Assembly: GCF_013408825.1 (NCBI RefSeq)
Contig: NZ_JACCBZ010000006.1
Span: 186,001 to 250,000 of the forward strand
DNA from: Mucilaginibacter tundrae
Lineage (GTDB): Bacteria > Bacteroidota > Bacteroidia > Sphingobacteriales > Sphingobacteriaceae
DNA length: 64,000 bases
Direction: 5' to 3'
In this document: in pieces, positions 28,328 to 37,278 of the stretch
Layout: each line of letters opens with the position of its first letter
Position numbering within the stretch: the stretch's first letter is position 1
Notes under the pieces: generated by a model
Seen by the model: only the letters and a program-made list of their open reading frames with translations
Databases searched by the model: none
Told to the model about the DNA's origin: nothing
Program-made: the position numbers and the translations under genes

Positions 28328-29146
28328 ATGGATAAAAAACTACAATTCTCAGGTTTATGGGCAGTTATTTTGGGAGGATCGAGCGGATTTGGATTTGCTG
28401 CTATTGAAAAACTGGCCAAACATGGCATGAATGTAGCCGTACTTTATCGCGAAATTGCTGGCGCCGAAAAAATACTTAAAACTAAATTTACCGAAATAGC
28501 TGAGGAAAATGGAATAACCATCCTTCCCCACAACATTAACGCGCTTGATACAGTTAGTCGGGCTGCGTTTATTCAACAATTTGCCGATATCGCCGAAAAA
28601 GGCAGCGTAAAACTCTTATTGCACAGTATTGCCCGGGGAAATTTGAAGCCCTTGACCATTGAAAACGGTACGGTTGAAGATGAAGCCTACAACGAGCTTT
28701 CTATCGAAGATATACAGATGACTACCTACGCAATGTCGAATAGTTTGCTGGATTGGACACGTGATTTACTAAAAGCCGAACTGTTTAACGCTGATGGACG
28801 TATAATTGGCCTTACCAGCGAAGGCGCGCATAAATATTGGGAAGGCTATGCAGCTGTTTCTATCGCGAAAGCTTCATTAGAAAGCCTGGCAAAATATATG
28901 GCGGTGGAATTTGCTGCTTACGGATTAAAAACAAATGTAATACAGGCCGGTGTAACCGAAACCGCATCACTAAAAAAGATACCGGGCAGCGATAAATTAA
29001 TTAAAGCTGGGATTAAGCGCAACCCACTTGGCAGAATTACAAAACCCGAAGACGTTGCCGGTGTTATCTATCTGCTGTGTACCGATGAATCGTTTTGGAT
29101 AAACGGAGCGATCATCCACGTAGATGGCGGAGAGCATTGCCGTTAA
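28328..29146 (+). CDS. Enoyl-ACP-reductase-like SDR of the pigment locus
   Basis: This 272-residue NAD(P)-binding protein starts at ATG 28328 (an in-frame TTG precedes it). It has GGSSGFGFA, the FabI-like HSIARG block, and Y174 followed by K181, the Y-x6-K spacing of enoyl reductases rather than the Y-x3-K of FabG. It could saturate the resorcinol chains, or serve as the ketoreductase of the polyene, since no FabG-type SDR is in these blocks. It heads a plus block of five fatty-acid-type genes. Confidence 0.75.
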   Translation: MDKKLQFSGLWAVILGGSSGFGFAAIEKLAKHGMNVAVLYREIAGAEKILKTKFTEIAEENGITILPHNINALDTVSRAAFIQQFADIAEKGSVKLLLHSIARGNLKPLTIENGTVEDEAYNELSIEDIQMTTYAMSNSLLDWTRDLLKAELFNADGRIIGLTSEGAHKYWEGYAAVSIAKASLESLAKYMAVEFAAYGLKTNVIQAGVTETASLKKIPGSDKLIKAGIKRNPLGRITKPEDVAGVIYLLCTDESFWINGAIIHVDGGEHCR

Positions 29147-29162
29147 AAACTAGAGAGATTAC

Positions 29163-29627
29163 ATGAATAACCATATATTAAGTCATTTACCTTATAAATC
29201 TTCGTTCCGCTTTGTTGATAACATATTGTTATTGAGCGAGGATGAAGTTCGCGGCGAATACACTTTAAAAGAGGACGCTTTTTTTTACGAAGACCATTTC
29301 GCAGGCAACCCGGTTACCCCCGGTGTTATTGTTACCGAAATTATGGCGCAGATTGGCCTGGTGGTTTTAGGTATATTTTTAGTATTGAAAGAAACCGAGT
29401 TTAATTTTATGGATGATGATTCCTTATATCCATTATTAACTTCAACAGATGTATCGTTCTATAAAATGGTATTGCCGGGTGAAAAAGTTACCGTAATATC
29501 AAAAAAGCAATATTTTCGTTTTGGTAAATTGAAATGTCATGTTGAAATGCTGGATCATGATAAAGAGCTGATTGCCAGTGGCACATTTGCAGGCATTATA
29601 AAAAAAATAGCTGTTAAAAATGGGTAA
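29163..29627 (+). CDS. FabZ-like hotdog dehydratase, pigment locus
   Basis: This 154-residue hotdog protein has the motif HFAGNPVTPGVIVTEIMAQ with catalytic H45 and E59, as in FabZ/FabA. It should remove water from beta-hydroxyacyl-ACP to give the conjugated double bonds of the polyene. Its end overlaps the next KS by eight bases. Confidence 0.85.
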   Translation: MNNHILSHLPYKSSFRFVDNILLLSEDEVRGEYTLKEDAFFYEDHFAGNPVTPGVIVTEIMAQIGLVVLGIFLVLKETEFNFMDDDSLYPLLTSTDVSFYKMVLPGEKVTVISKKQYFRFGKLKCHVEMLDHDKELIASGTFAGIIKKIAVKNG

Positions 29628-30888
29628 TCGTGTAGTGGTAACAGGTATGGGGGTGGTATCGCCTAATGGTATAGGCGTACCGGCTTTTCTGCATGCTATA
29701 CAAAATGGCATATCAGGCATAAAGTTTATGCCTCATTACCTCGAGCTTAATTTCAGCTGCCAGGTTGCCGGCATGCCCGATTTTAAATGGGACAGCCTTA
29801 CCAATTACATATCCGAAGTTACTTTACACGGCTTAAAAGGCACTAACATTGCTTACGGCTTAATGGCGGCGCTGGATGCCTGGAAAGATTCAGGCATGGA
29901 TTATGAAACCGATGAGCCCCGTTGGGAAACCGGCTGCGTATTTGGCAACAGCATTGCCGATACCGAGGCTATGAAGAACGTGATTAACCGTGTTGATAAT
30001 AAAGAGGTTAAAAAATTAGGCTCGCGTGTGGTTGAGCAAGCGATGAATAGCGGGGTAACGTCATATATATCTGGTCGTTTAGGTTTTGGGAATAAGATAT
30101 TGACCAATTCAGCCGCCTGCGCTACCGGCACGCAGGCTATATTAATGGGTTACGAGTACATTAAACATGGCTATGCAAAACGCATGCTGGTTGGCAGCGC
30201 TGAGCATGTAGATACTTATGTTTTTGGGGCATTTGACTCCATGCGGGTGCTATCCCGTAAGTTTAATGACGATCCTGAAAAAGCATCAAGACCAATGAGC
30301 GCAACTGCAGGTGGATTTATACCCGGCTCGGGGTCAGGCGCATTGGTTTTGGAAGACCTGGATTTCGCATTAGCACGCGGCGCTAAAATTTATGCCGAGG
30401 TTTTGGGTGGATCAACAAACTCAGGCGGGCAACGTTTAGGTGGTACAATGACAGCTGCAAGTTCAGCAGGCGTGTTAAGATGCATCAGTGAATCATTGGT
30501 AAACTCCAATATCAACCCAAATCAAATTGATTTAATAAGCGGCCATTTAACCGCTACCAACGCCGACAAGCAGGAAATACAAAACTGGTGCGACGCTTTA
30601 GATAGACGGGGAGATAATTTCCCAATCACCAATTCCCTCAAGTCAATGATAGGTCACAGCCTTAGTGCAGCAGGGTCAATTGAAACTGTGGCATCTATAT
30701 TGCAGATAGTCCACGGTTTTGTGCATCCAAACATAAATCTGGACGACCCAAACCCGGAAATAACAAAATTGGTAAGCGTTAATAGTTTACCTGTTAAAAT
30801 GATAAAAAAAGAAGTTAATATTGTAGCGAAAGCGAATTTTGGCTTTGGGGATGTGAATTCCTGTTTAATACTTTCAAAATTTAACTAA
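29620..30888 (+). CDS. Beta-ketoacyl-ACP synthase II-like enzyme, pigment locus
   Basis: This 422-residue FabF-like enzyme has C167 in SAACATGTQA, and His residues in GHLTATNAD and IGHSLSAAG. It is the third intact KS of the locus and lies with an ACP three bases downstream. It may build the fatty chains that feed DarA/DarB, while the KS genes at 17335 and 19345 build the polyene. That split is inferred from the operon arrangement. Confidence 0.87.
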   Translation: MGNRVVVTGMGVVSPNGIGVPAFLHAIQNGISGIKFMPHYLELNFSCQVAGMPDFKWDSLTNYISEVTLHGLKGTNIAYGLMAALDAWKDSGMDYETDEPRWETGCVFGNSIADTEAMKNVINRVDNKEVKKLGSRVVEQAMNSGVTSYISGRLGFGNKILTNSAACATGTQAILMGYEYIKHGYAKRMLVGSAEHVDTYVFGAFDSMRVLSRKFNDDPEKASRPMSATAGGFIPGSGSGALVLEDLDFALARGAKIYAEVLGGSTNSGGQRLGGTMTAASSAGVLRCISESLVNSNINPNQIDLISGHLTATNADKQEIQNWCDALDRRGDNFPITNSLKSMIGHSLSAAGSIETVASILQIVHGFVHPNINLDDPNPEITKLVSVNSLPVKMIKKEVNIVAKANFGFGDVNSCLILSKFN

Positions 30889-30891
30889 ATA

Positions 30892-31149
30892 ATGACCAGA
30901 CAAGAGATTTTAAATGAACTGAAAAAGGTGATATCGCCTTACACTACGAACAAAGAGATGCTGGCCCAAATCAATGAAGACACTGACCTTTTAAAAGACC
31001 TGAAAATAAACTCAGCTAATTTGGTTGATATTATTATAGATGCCGAAGCCAAATATGATATAGAAATTGATTATGATGAGGCCGATAAAATGATGAATGT
31101 TGGCTCGTGCATTGATGTGATAAGTGAGAAAATAGGACAAAAGCAATAA
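30892..31149 (+). CDS. Acyl carrier protein with an INSANL site
   Basis: This 85-residue carrier has S41 in KINSANLVD. The residue before the Ser is Asn rather than the usual Asp. The acidic residues of a carrier are otherwise retained (DAEAKYDIEIDYDEADKM). Its stop overlaps the phosphopantetheinyl transferase start by one base, suggesting that enzyme modifies it. Confidence 0.82.
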   Translation: MTRQEILNELKKVISPYTTNKEMLAQINEDTDLLKDLKINSANLVDIIIDAEAKYDIEIDYDEADKMMNVGSCIDVISEKIGQKQ

Positions 31150-31805
31150 TGCTTAGTACGGGTAACGATATCGTATCATTAAATGCTATAAATGTTACCC
31201 GCACAAAACAACCAAACTTCTATTCAAAAATACTTACCCCTACCGAAACCGCGCTTCACCAACAGCCATGTTTCGCAAATATTCCATTTGAAATTTTTGT
31301 TTGGCTCTTATGGTCGATAAAAGAGTCGGCGTTTAAATACCTGCAAAGGATTGATGTGGATATACTTTTTACGCCTGTAAAGTTTGAGGTAAGTGAGGTA
31401 CAAATTCCATCTAAATTTAATTTATTGAACTTTAACACAGCTGAGTTAAAAGGAACTGGCTTTGGTGGGCTTAATTCGATCGGGGCTACCATTAAATTTG
31501 GCGACTACATACTTTATTCAAATTCATTGATCTACCAGGAATTTGTTGCTACAGTTGTAAATAACAACGAAGATTTTGGCAAAACCCATTGGGGTATAAA
31601 ACGGATTGAGAGTGATGATATTGAAATTCAATCAGTTGGAGTAAGGGCTTTTTTAACCAAAAATCTTCCTGATAAGAATATAATTATCAGCAAAAACCCG
31701 CAAGGTATTCCTGTTCTGCTAAAAGATGATTTGGAACTTTCCATCCCTATTTCTTTCTCACATCACGAATATTATGTGGCTTATTCTTTTCAACTCCCTG
31801 TTTAG
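31149..31805 (+). CDS. 4'-phosphopantetheinyl transferase
   Basis: This 218-residue Sfp/AcpS-superfamily enzyme has GNDIVSL with the Mg-binding Asp and WSIKESAFKYL, a WxxKES signature. It should transfer phosphopantetheine from CoA to the ACPs of the locus. The long stretch between the two motifs and the C-terminal tail (HHEYYVAYSF) are in keeping with this superfamily. It is coupled to the ACP gene just upstream. Confidence 0.85.
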   Translation: MLSTGNDIVSLNAINVTRTKQPNFYSKILTPTETALHQQPCFANIPFEIFVWLLWSIKESAFKYLQRIDVDILFTPVKFEVSEVQIPSKFNLLNFNTAELKGTGFGGLNSIGATIKFGDYILYSNSLIYQEFVATVVNNNEDFGKTHWGIKRIESDDIEIQSVGVRAFLTKNLPDKNIIISKNPQGIPVLLKDDLELSIPISFSHHEYYVAYSFQLPV

Positions 31806-31850
31806 TTAATATCTTAGCAAAACAAACCCATTAACTGTTTATTACCCTTG

Positions 31851-32633
31851 ATGCACACCTTTGTAATACCCGTTTACAAGCAGTCCCAATATTTGGAACA
31901 GTGCATACAGAGTTTGCTTAACCAAACGGTTAAAAGTAATATCATACTCACCACCTCTACCCCTACCGATTTTTCAAAACAAATAGCCGAAAAATATAAT
32001 TTCGCTTATTTTGTGAATGATGACGGCGGCATAGCAAACGACTGGAATTTTGCCTTGTCAAAAGCATCGACCCCATGGGCAACTATTGCCCACCAGGATG
32101 ATATTTACGAACCTGATTTTACTAATGAATTATTAAGATCGGTGACTAGCGATACACTTATCGCTTTTACGGATTATGAGGATTTGGTTGACGATCAACC
32201 AAGGAAATCAAACCTGAATAGCTTTGTAAAAAAGGCCCTCCTTTTTCCATTCGCTTTTAAAAAGAATATACGGAGCACTTCTCTAAAAAAATCAGTTTTA
32301 ATATTTGGCGACCCGATCTGTTGCCCTTCAGTATCATTTAATCTGGATGCTTTGGGCGGGTTTAGATTCTCACCGGCGTTCACTGTTGCCCTGGATTGGT
32401 ATGCATGGTACCAGCTGGCAAAAAAGCATGGTTCTTTTTGTTTTATCAACAAAAAGCTGATGAAACACCGTATACATGCTGAATCGGAAACAACACTTAA
32501 ATTATCCGAAGGAAAACGCAGGCAGGAGGAGTTACAAATGTTTAAATTGATCTGGGGCGATAAAATTGCCCGCGTATTTTCATGGATATACACATTAGGC
32601 TATGCCGATAATAAACTAAAAGCCGACCTGTGA
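31851..32633 (+). CDS. Family 2 glycosyltransferase
   Basis: This 260-residue protein starts at ATG 31851 (MHTFVIPVYKQSQYLEQ). It has a GT-A fold with the VNDDGGIANDWN block and a metal-binding region near AHQDDIYEPDF. No membrane segment is seen. It is separated by 45 bases from the PPTase gene and overlaps the next small membrane protein. It may glycosylate a lipid, perhaps the pigment, or belong to a surface polysaccharide unit. Confidence 0.75.
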   Translation: MHTFVIPVYKQSQYLEQCIQSLLNQTVKSNIILTTSTPTDFSKQIAEKYNFAYFVNDDGGIANDWNFALSKASTPWATIAHQDDIYEPDFTNELLRSVTSDTLIAFTDYEDLVDDQPRKSNLNSFVKKALLFPFAFKKNIRSTSLKKSVLIFGDPICCPSVSFNLDALGGFRFSPAFTVALDWYAWYQLAKKHGSFCFINKKLMKHRIHAESETTLKLSEGKRRQEELQMFKLIWGDKIARVFSWIYTLGYADNKLKADL

Positions 32634-33055
32634 AATACAAATTAACCAAACCCGATAAACCATCATCCAATATGATAGCCTTAACTTTTGCGCTGGTAAT
32701 TGTTTATTGCCTGGCCACTGCTTTTTCCATTGTTCTTTTGGGGCAACGGAGCTTAATATCAGGTAACTTATTTCAGCTTAAAAATATCATTTCTTTGATA
32801 TTTAACTGGCGTTTCATCCTGTCTATGAGTTTGGCTATACTGTCAAGAATTTCGTTTATCCTGATCAATAGCACCTTGCTTAAGATTCCTTATTTGTCGG
32901 ATATTGCTACTACGCTATCGGTAATTATTACCTTAACCTCAATTATATTCATTTTAATAGCGAATCACTATTTTTTAAAGGAGAGCTTAAACATTAAACA
33001 GGCAATAGGCGCCTTTATAGTTTTGATGGGGATATTTATAATGCTGAATAAGTAA
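32630..33055 (+). CDS. Small four-TM EamA/SMR-like membrane protein
   Basis: This 141-residue protein starts at GTG overlapping the stop of the glycosyltransferase. It has four membrane segments. Its size matches half an EamA transporter, such as the ArnE/ArnF-type flippases. It probably flips a glycolipid made by the neighbouring transferase, but that is inferred. Confidence 0.65.
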   Translation: MKYKLTKPDKPSSNMIALTFALVIVYCLATAFSIVLLGQRSLISGNLFQLKNIISLIFNWRFILSMSLAILSRISFILINSTLLKIPYLSDIATTLSVIITLTSIIFILIANHYFLKESLNIKQAIGAFIVLMGIFIMLNK

Positions 33056-33121
33056 GCCCCCTCTAAATCTCCTCCGGCAGGGGAGACTTTTCATCATTAG
33101 TTTTAATAAAAAATTTCAAAG

Positions 33122-33140
33122 CCCTCCCTTCCGGGGAGGG
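33122..33140. terminator. Hairpin between convergent genes
   Basis: CCCTCCC and GGGAGGG form a 7-base stem with a short loop. Another purine/pyrimidine-rich hairpin (CTCC...GGGGAG) lies at about 33070-33086. The area resembles intergenic repeats common in Sphingobacteriaceae and lies between convergent genes. Confidence 0.5.
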
Positions 33141-33155
33141 TTGGGTGAGGCAGCT

Positions 33156-33515
33156 TTATTCGGATTTTATTTCTTCCTTCATTTTTTCTATTTCAATTTT
33201 CATTAGCGCCATTTCCTGTGCAAGTAGTTTATTTTGCTTTTGCAATTTTGATGCTACTACACTTAAATGCAACAGGTAAACCAAAGCGATGAATATAGAT
33301 ATGGTAAAAACCAGGTTGGCTGGTAAGTAAATACCAAACATATTTGATACCAGCAGCAATCCTTTTTCCCAGAACGAGAAAACAACCAGTATCCCGGTAA
33401 ATAACAACCAGATAATAGAATATTCCTCGCGTAGCCGCCCTTTAACAACCATGCGAAATACCAGGAATAAAAATGCCAGGCTGGCAATTATGGTGATGAT
33501 TTGAATACGTAACAT
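33156..33515 (-). CDS. DUF2304 membrane protein
   Basis: This 119-residue protein has three membrane segments (IITIIASLAFLFLVFRMV, IIWLLFTGILVVFSFW, LVFTISIFIALVYLLHL) and a charged C-terminal coiled tail. It fits DUF2304, which is commonly found next to dolichyl-phosphate-mannose-synthase-like GT2 genes. Here that GT2 is just upstream on the same strand. Confidence 0.75.
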   Translation of the reverse strand: MLRIQIITIIASLAFLFLVFRMVVKGRLREEYSIIWLLFTGILVVFSFWEKGLLLVSNMFGIYLPANLVFTISIFIALVYLLHLSVVASKLQKQNKLLAQEMALMKIEIEKMKEEIKSE

Positions 33516-33519
33516 AATA

Positions 33520-34227
33520 TTATGGCTTACGAATAAATGAAAAAAACATAGCTAAGGTAACTTTTACGCAATAGTAGAAAGAGGTAAAGCTCCTGATAGA
33601 TGATTGCCCGCCGTTTCGGTGTACCATAATAACCGGGGTTTCCTTTATAGCTAAGCCAGCTTTTGAAAAGAACACCAATGATTCCGGCTCCGGGTAATCA
33701 TCAGGATAATAACGGGCGCTTAATTGTATAGCTTTTTTATCAAACAACCTAAAACCTGAAGTGCTGTCATAAATACTCGCGCCGGTAAAAAATTTGTTTA
33801 ACCAATGGAAATAGGTGATACCTAAGCGTCGTAAAAAAGATGATTGGAACCCCTCTTTTACAATAAAACGTGATCCAATTACTAAACTCGCCCCTGTTTC
33901 TTCATAGCAGGCTATCATCTTTTCTAGTTCCGCCGGGGGGTGTTGCCCGTCGCCATCCATTTGAACTGCCAGATCATAATTATTTAGTAGCGCGTATTTA
34001 AGCCCGCTTTGTACCGCGCCGCCAATACCCAAATTAACCGGAAGATCGATTAATATAACATCCAGCTTTTTTGCAACTTGTTTGGTGTCATCGGTTGAGC
34101 AGTCGTTTACTACGCATACGCTTACATTATATTTTTCAGGAAGCTTTAAGTTGCCCAATTCTGATATTAACCTGGGTAATGATGCTTGTTCATTAAAACA
34201 TGGGATAATAATGAGAATATTCATCAT
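33520..34227 (-). CDS. GT2 glycosyltransferase, dolichyl-phosphate mannose synthase-like
   Basis: This 235-residue transferase shows IIPCFNEQASLP, VNDCSTDDT and the metal site MDGDGQHPP. It should make a polyprenyl-phosphate sugar used for envelope glycan synthesis. The first two codons are both ATG. The DUF2304 partner follows four bases downstream. Confidence 0.85.
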   Translation of the reverse strand: MMNILIIIPCFNEQASLPRLISELGNLKLPEKYNVSVCVVNDCSTDDTKQVAKKLDVILIDLPVNLGIGGAVQSGLKYALLNNYDLAVQMDGDGQHPPAELEKMIACYEETGASLVIGSRFIVKEGFQSSFLRRLGITYFHWLNKFFTGASIYDSTSGFRLFDKKAIQLSARYYPDDYPEPESLVFFSKAGLAIKETPVIMVHRNGGQSSIRSFTSFYYCVKVTLAMFFSFIRKP

Positions 34228-34508
34228 TAATATTATAGCCGTTAAATTATTTAAGGTTGGTAATTACCATTCAATACGCACACCTAAACTAACAATTAAA
34301 TAGATAATTACAGCTATCTATCTTTATTTTTCGCACATGTTAATTGATGAAAGGGGCAATTTTGCCCCCCTATACCAGCAACTAAGCCAATTGGAAAAGT
34401 GCATTTTCAAATAATTAAAATTAAATCTATAATTAAATTATATATCTTTTAACAACTTCCATAAATGGCAATGTTTGTTTATTTTTGCTTTTCAAACATC
34501 TGTCTGTC

Positions 34509-34862
34509 ATGGTCAAATTATTTATTAGTGGCTTTCCACTTAACAGCACTGAATTAGAGATTGTTCAGTTAGTAGGGCCATATGCAAACGTAAGTACAAT
34601 TAAGATAGTAAGGGATAAGGTGAGCAAGAAGTGTAAAGGATATGCTTTTCTTGAGGTGACCGATCAAAAAGAAGCTGAAGCAGCTATAGATGCCCTTAGC
34701 GGAACTCCCCTTGGCGACCGTGAACTTACCTTGAATATAGTTGAAGAAAAACCGGTTAAACTACCGGCGCCAAAACGTTCATTCGGTTCAAAGCCAGCAT
34801 ACAACAGCGGTAGCAGCAATTACGACCCTCAAAAAAAGAAACGCCCGCGAAGGATTATTTAA
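34509..34862 (+). CDS. RNA-recognition-motif (RRM) protein
   Basis: This 117-residue protein starts at MVKLFISGFP. One RRM is present with RNP2 LFISGF and RNP1 KGYAFLEV, followed by a basic disordered tail (PAPKRSFGSKPAYNSG and KKKRPRRII). It resembles the small RNA-binding proteins of Bacteroidota and cyanobacteria and probably acts in post-transcriptional control. The upstream region is long and AT-rich, with no other gene. Confidence 0.85.
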   Translation: MVKLFISGFPLNSTELEIVQLVGPYANVSTIKIVRDKVSKKCKGYAFLEVTDQKEAEAAIDALSGTPLGDRELTLNIVEEKPVKLPAPKRSFGSKPAYNSGSSNYDPQKKKRPRRII

Positions 34863-34871
34863 ATATTAATG

Positions 34872-36596
34872 TTATTGTGTTAAGCTAAAATCAGCTGATT
34901 CATTTTTCACATCAGAGATTTTTGATTTGATAATGGTTAAATTCCCATGGGCTCCCTTCGAGATAAATAAGCCATTTTTTCCTTTTACTCCGATACCGTA
35001 ATTAGAAATAGTTACATTTTGCAAGCTAGTGTTAGTTAATACACCAACTCCCCCATCAACATTTTTAGCGATTATACTTAAGCCGTTTGACAGGCTATTC
35101 TGAATATTCAGATTTTTCATTTCGAGGCCGGTAATGCCGCGCTTATCCAGGCAAATCTCTATAGCAGCACGCCAGTCCCATTCGTGGTCAAAGCCCCCAC
35201 TCGTTTTTATATCACAATCTTCAACTACTGTTGTCCCGCTAAAATTGTTGTTGATACTTTTATCCCTGCTCTCTGTGGGGAAAGTAGTACTAATCAAAAT
35301 AGCCGAGCCTTGAGAAATATCAGTAAATAAACAGTTTTTTATCACGTTGCTATCGCCCCCATATATAGCCCCGCCGTTTGCAAGGTAAGGCAGCTGCCCT
35401 GTACAATTAATTATCAGATTATGCCCCGGCGCGTATACTTGTTTCATAAAAACCGTAGGCCATATAGCGAAGCAGTCATCACCTGTCCCTCTTGCTGAAC
35501 AATTTTGTATGGTAGATTGCGCCATCCCTACACAAAAGTTAATACCATCGGCCATCGTATTTCGCATGCGACAGCCCGTAATTTTAAGGTTTCTAGAGTT
35601 TTCAATCCACATACCAACTTTAGTATGCTCTATCCAAAGATTTGAAATGGTTGAGTTTTCGCCATAGGATCCAACAATACCGTCGCTACTTTCATGATCA
35701 TTGCGGTAAGTTAGTTTTCCAATTATGGCGAAATCCGATATATGGATATTGCCCCCGCTGCCTTTTACCCGAACCCTCCTATTGGGATTATGATACAAGG
35801 CTGAATCACCAACCAATTCCGAATACCACATGCCCGCACCCTGAACGGTTACATTTGATGGTAGAATTATATCACCGGTAACTTTAAATTCCCCTACCGG
35901 AATCCAAACACTTTTACCTGTTTCTATCGCCTGGGCTATACAGCTTTTGAAAGCCGCGGTATAATCGCCATTAAAATCGCCTCCTAAAAAGCTTTTATCG
36001 GTAATGGATAATGAGTTTGCAGGCTGCTGTAATGGCGGCGCGATATTTTCCAGATCCACCAAATCAATAATGGCATAATTTGAATCGTCGCCTTTTTGGT
36101 CATCACGTTTTATTTGTACGATATTGCCTTTAGCTATTTTGATGCCCTTAATTCTTATCTCATCATAAAAATGGCGTGGTACACCTGCATCCGGATTATT
36201 GGTAAATGGATATTTCCCATAAAGCCAGGCATAATGTGATGTAATTTTATAATGCTTAATAAACGTTCCATTTATATAGATACCAAGCGTTGAATTAGTA
36301 CCGTTGCCATCCTCACTATCCGGCAAACTGTATCTTACAATTAAACTGTTGGCTTTTGCTTTAGCGGCAAACTCAACGTACTGGCCTTTTGAACCGAGCT
36401 TTACACATTGCTGTCCCGATGACTCCGTTTCTACCTTGTAAGGATCGTATGCCGGGCCTAATACAGTGCCGTTTGTGCGCATACTTTCAGCCTCATAGGT
36501 AGTCCACGAAATTAAAGCGCCATATTTTTGCTGGGCAAAGCCGATAGACCCAATAGCGAAAAGAACAACAAATATGAATGCGCGTTTAATTGCCAT
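34872..36596 (-). CDS. Secreted beta-helix glycanase with N-terminal CBM-like domain (GH87-like)
   Basis: This 574-residue exported protein has a signal peptide ending at IGFAQ (residue 22). Residues of about 30-190 (YEAESMRTNG) look like a CBM35-type beta-sandwich. A right-handed beta-helix follows. MADGINFC and RGTGDDCFAIW correspond to the catalytic aspartate blocks of GH87 alpha-1,3-glucanase and mycodextranase. A pectate-lyase-like role is possible. Fungal wall alpha-glucan is a reasonable substrate guess. Confidence 0.7.
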   Translation of the reverse strand: MAIKRAFIFVVLFAIGSIGFAQQKYGALISWTTYEAESMRTNGTVLGPAYDPYKVETESSGQQCVKLGSKGQYVEFAAKAKANSLIVRYSLPDSEDGNGTNSTLGIYINGTFIKHYKITSHYAWLYGKYPFTNNPDAGVPRHFYDEIRIKGIKIAKGNIVQIKRDDQKGDDSNYAIIDLVDLENIAPPLQQPANSLSITDKSFLGGDFNGDYTAAFKSCIAQAIETGKSVWIPVGEFKVTGDIILPSNVTVQGAGMWYSELVGDSALYHNPNRRVRVKGSGGNIHISDFAIIGKLTYRNDHESSDGIVGSYGENSTISNLWIEHTKVGMWIENSRNLKITGCRMRNTMADGINFCVGMAQSTIQNCSARGTGDDCFAIWPTVFMKQVYAPGHNLIINCTGQLPYLANGGAIYGGDSNVIKNCLFTDISQGSAILISTTFPTESRDKSINNNFSGTTVVEDCDIKTSGGFDHEWDWRAAIEICLDKRGITGLEMKNLNIQNSLSNGLSIIAKNVDGGVGVLTNTSLQNVTISNYGIGVKGKNGLFISKGAHGNLTIIKSKISDVKNESADFSLTQ

Positions 36597-36608
36597 TATT
36601 AATATTTA

Positions 36609-37217
36609 TTAAGCATTAATAATTTGCTTAATCCAAATAGGAATAAGTTTTTTACGTTCCTGCATTAATTGATCAAATTCTGCCGCATTAAAATTTCCTG
36701 CTTTTAATTGTTGCGGACGGGTTAAGAACGGAAAAACGATCATACCCGATATATTCCAGAATAAATTAACGGGATGAAAATTGATTGTACCATCAGCCTG
36801 TAAGGCATAAAGCTGTTTAGCAAAGTAGGAATTGGCTAACGTTCTTATTTTACCGATCATTGGCAATGTGGTATTACCTGCCATCACCTCATTCACCATA
36901 AAAAATGGAAAATCGGGGTTTTCCAATACCTGGTCAATGTAATACCCAACACAAATTTCTATCTTCTCAAAAACAGTGGTTTCCTCATTATTAAAAACAG
37001 GTTCTATCTTATCAAATAACTTTCCTATAGTTTCATCCATAATATAGGCAAACAGTTTTTCTTTACTGCGGAAATAATAGTTTATCGACGCCACATTAAT
37101 ATCGGCTTCGGTAGCAATATCTCTGATGGTAGTAGCCAAAAAACCCTTATTTGTAAATATCCTCCTGGCCGCGTCTATTATTTTCTCCTCTGTTGATGCT
37201 TCGGTTATTGATGTCAT
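36609..37217 (-). CDS. TetR-family repressor of the adjacent MFS pump
   Basis: This 202-residue protein starts at ATG 37215-37217 (MTSITEAS); an earlier TTG is possible. The N-terminal helix-turn-helix is clear (IIDAARRIFTNKGFLATTIRDIATEADINVASINYYFRSKEKLF). It lies downstream of the MFS gene on the same strand, 61 bases apart, so both may be controlled from the operator at 38866-38887. Confidence 0.88.
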   Translation of the reverse strand: MTSITEASTEEKIIDAARRIFTNKGFLATTIRDIATEADINVASINYYFRSKEKLFAYIMDETIGKLFDKIEPVFNNEETTVFEKIEICVGYYIDQVLENPDFPFFMVNEVMAGNTTLPMIGKIRTLANSYFAKQLYALQADGTINFHPVNLFWNISGMIVFPFLTRPQQLKAGNFNAAEFDQLMQERKKLIPIWIKQIINA

Positions 37218-37278
37218 TATCAAAAGTTAGTTTTCAAATTTAACTAATGACAAACACATTGTTGTATTTGTAACAACG

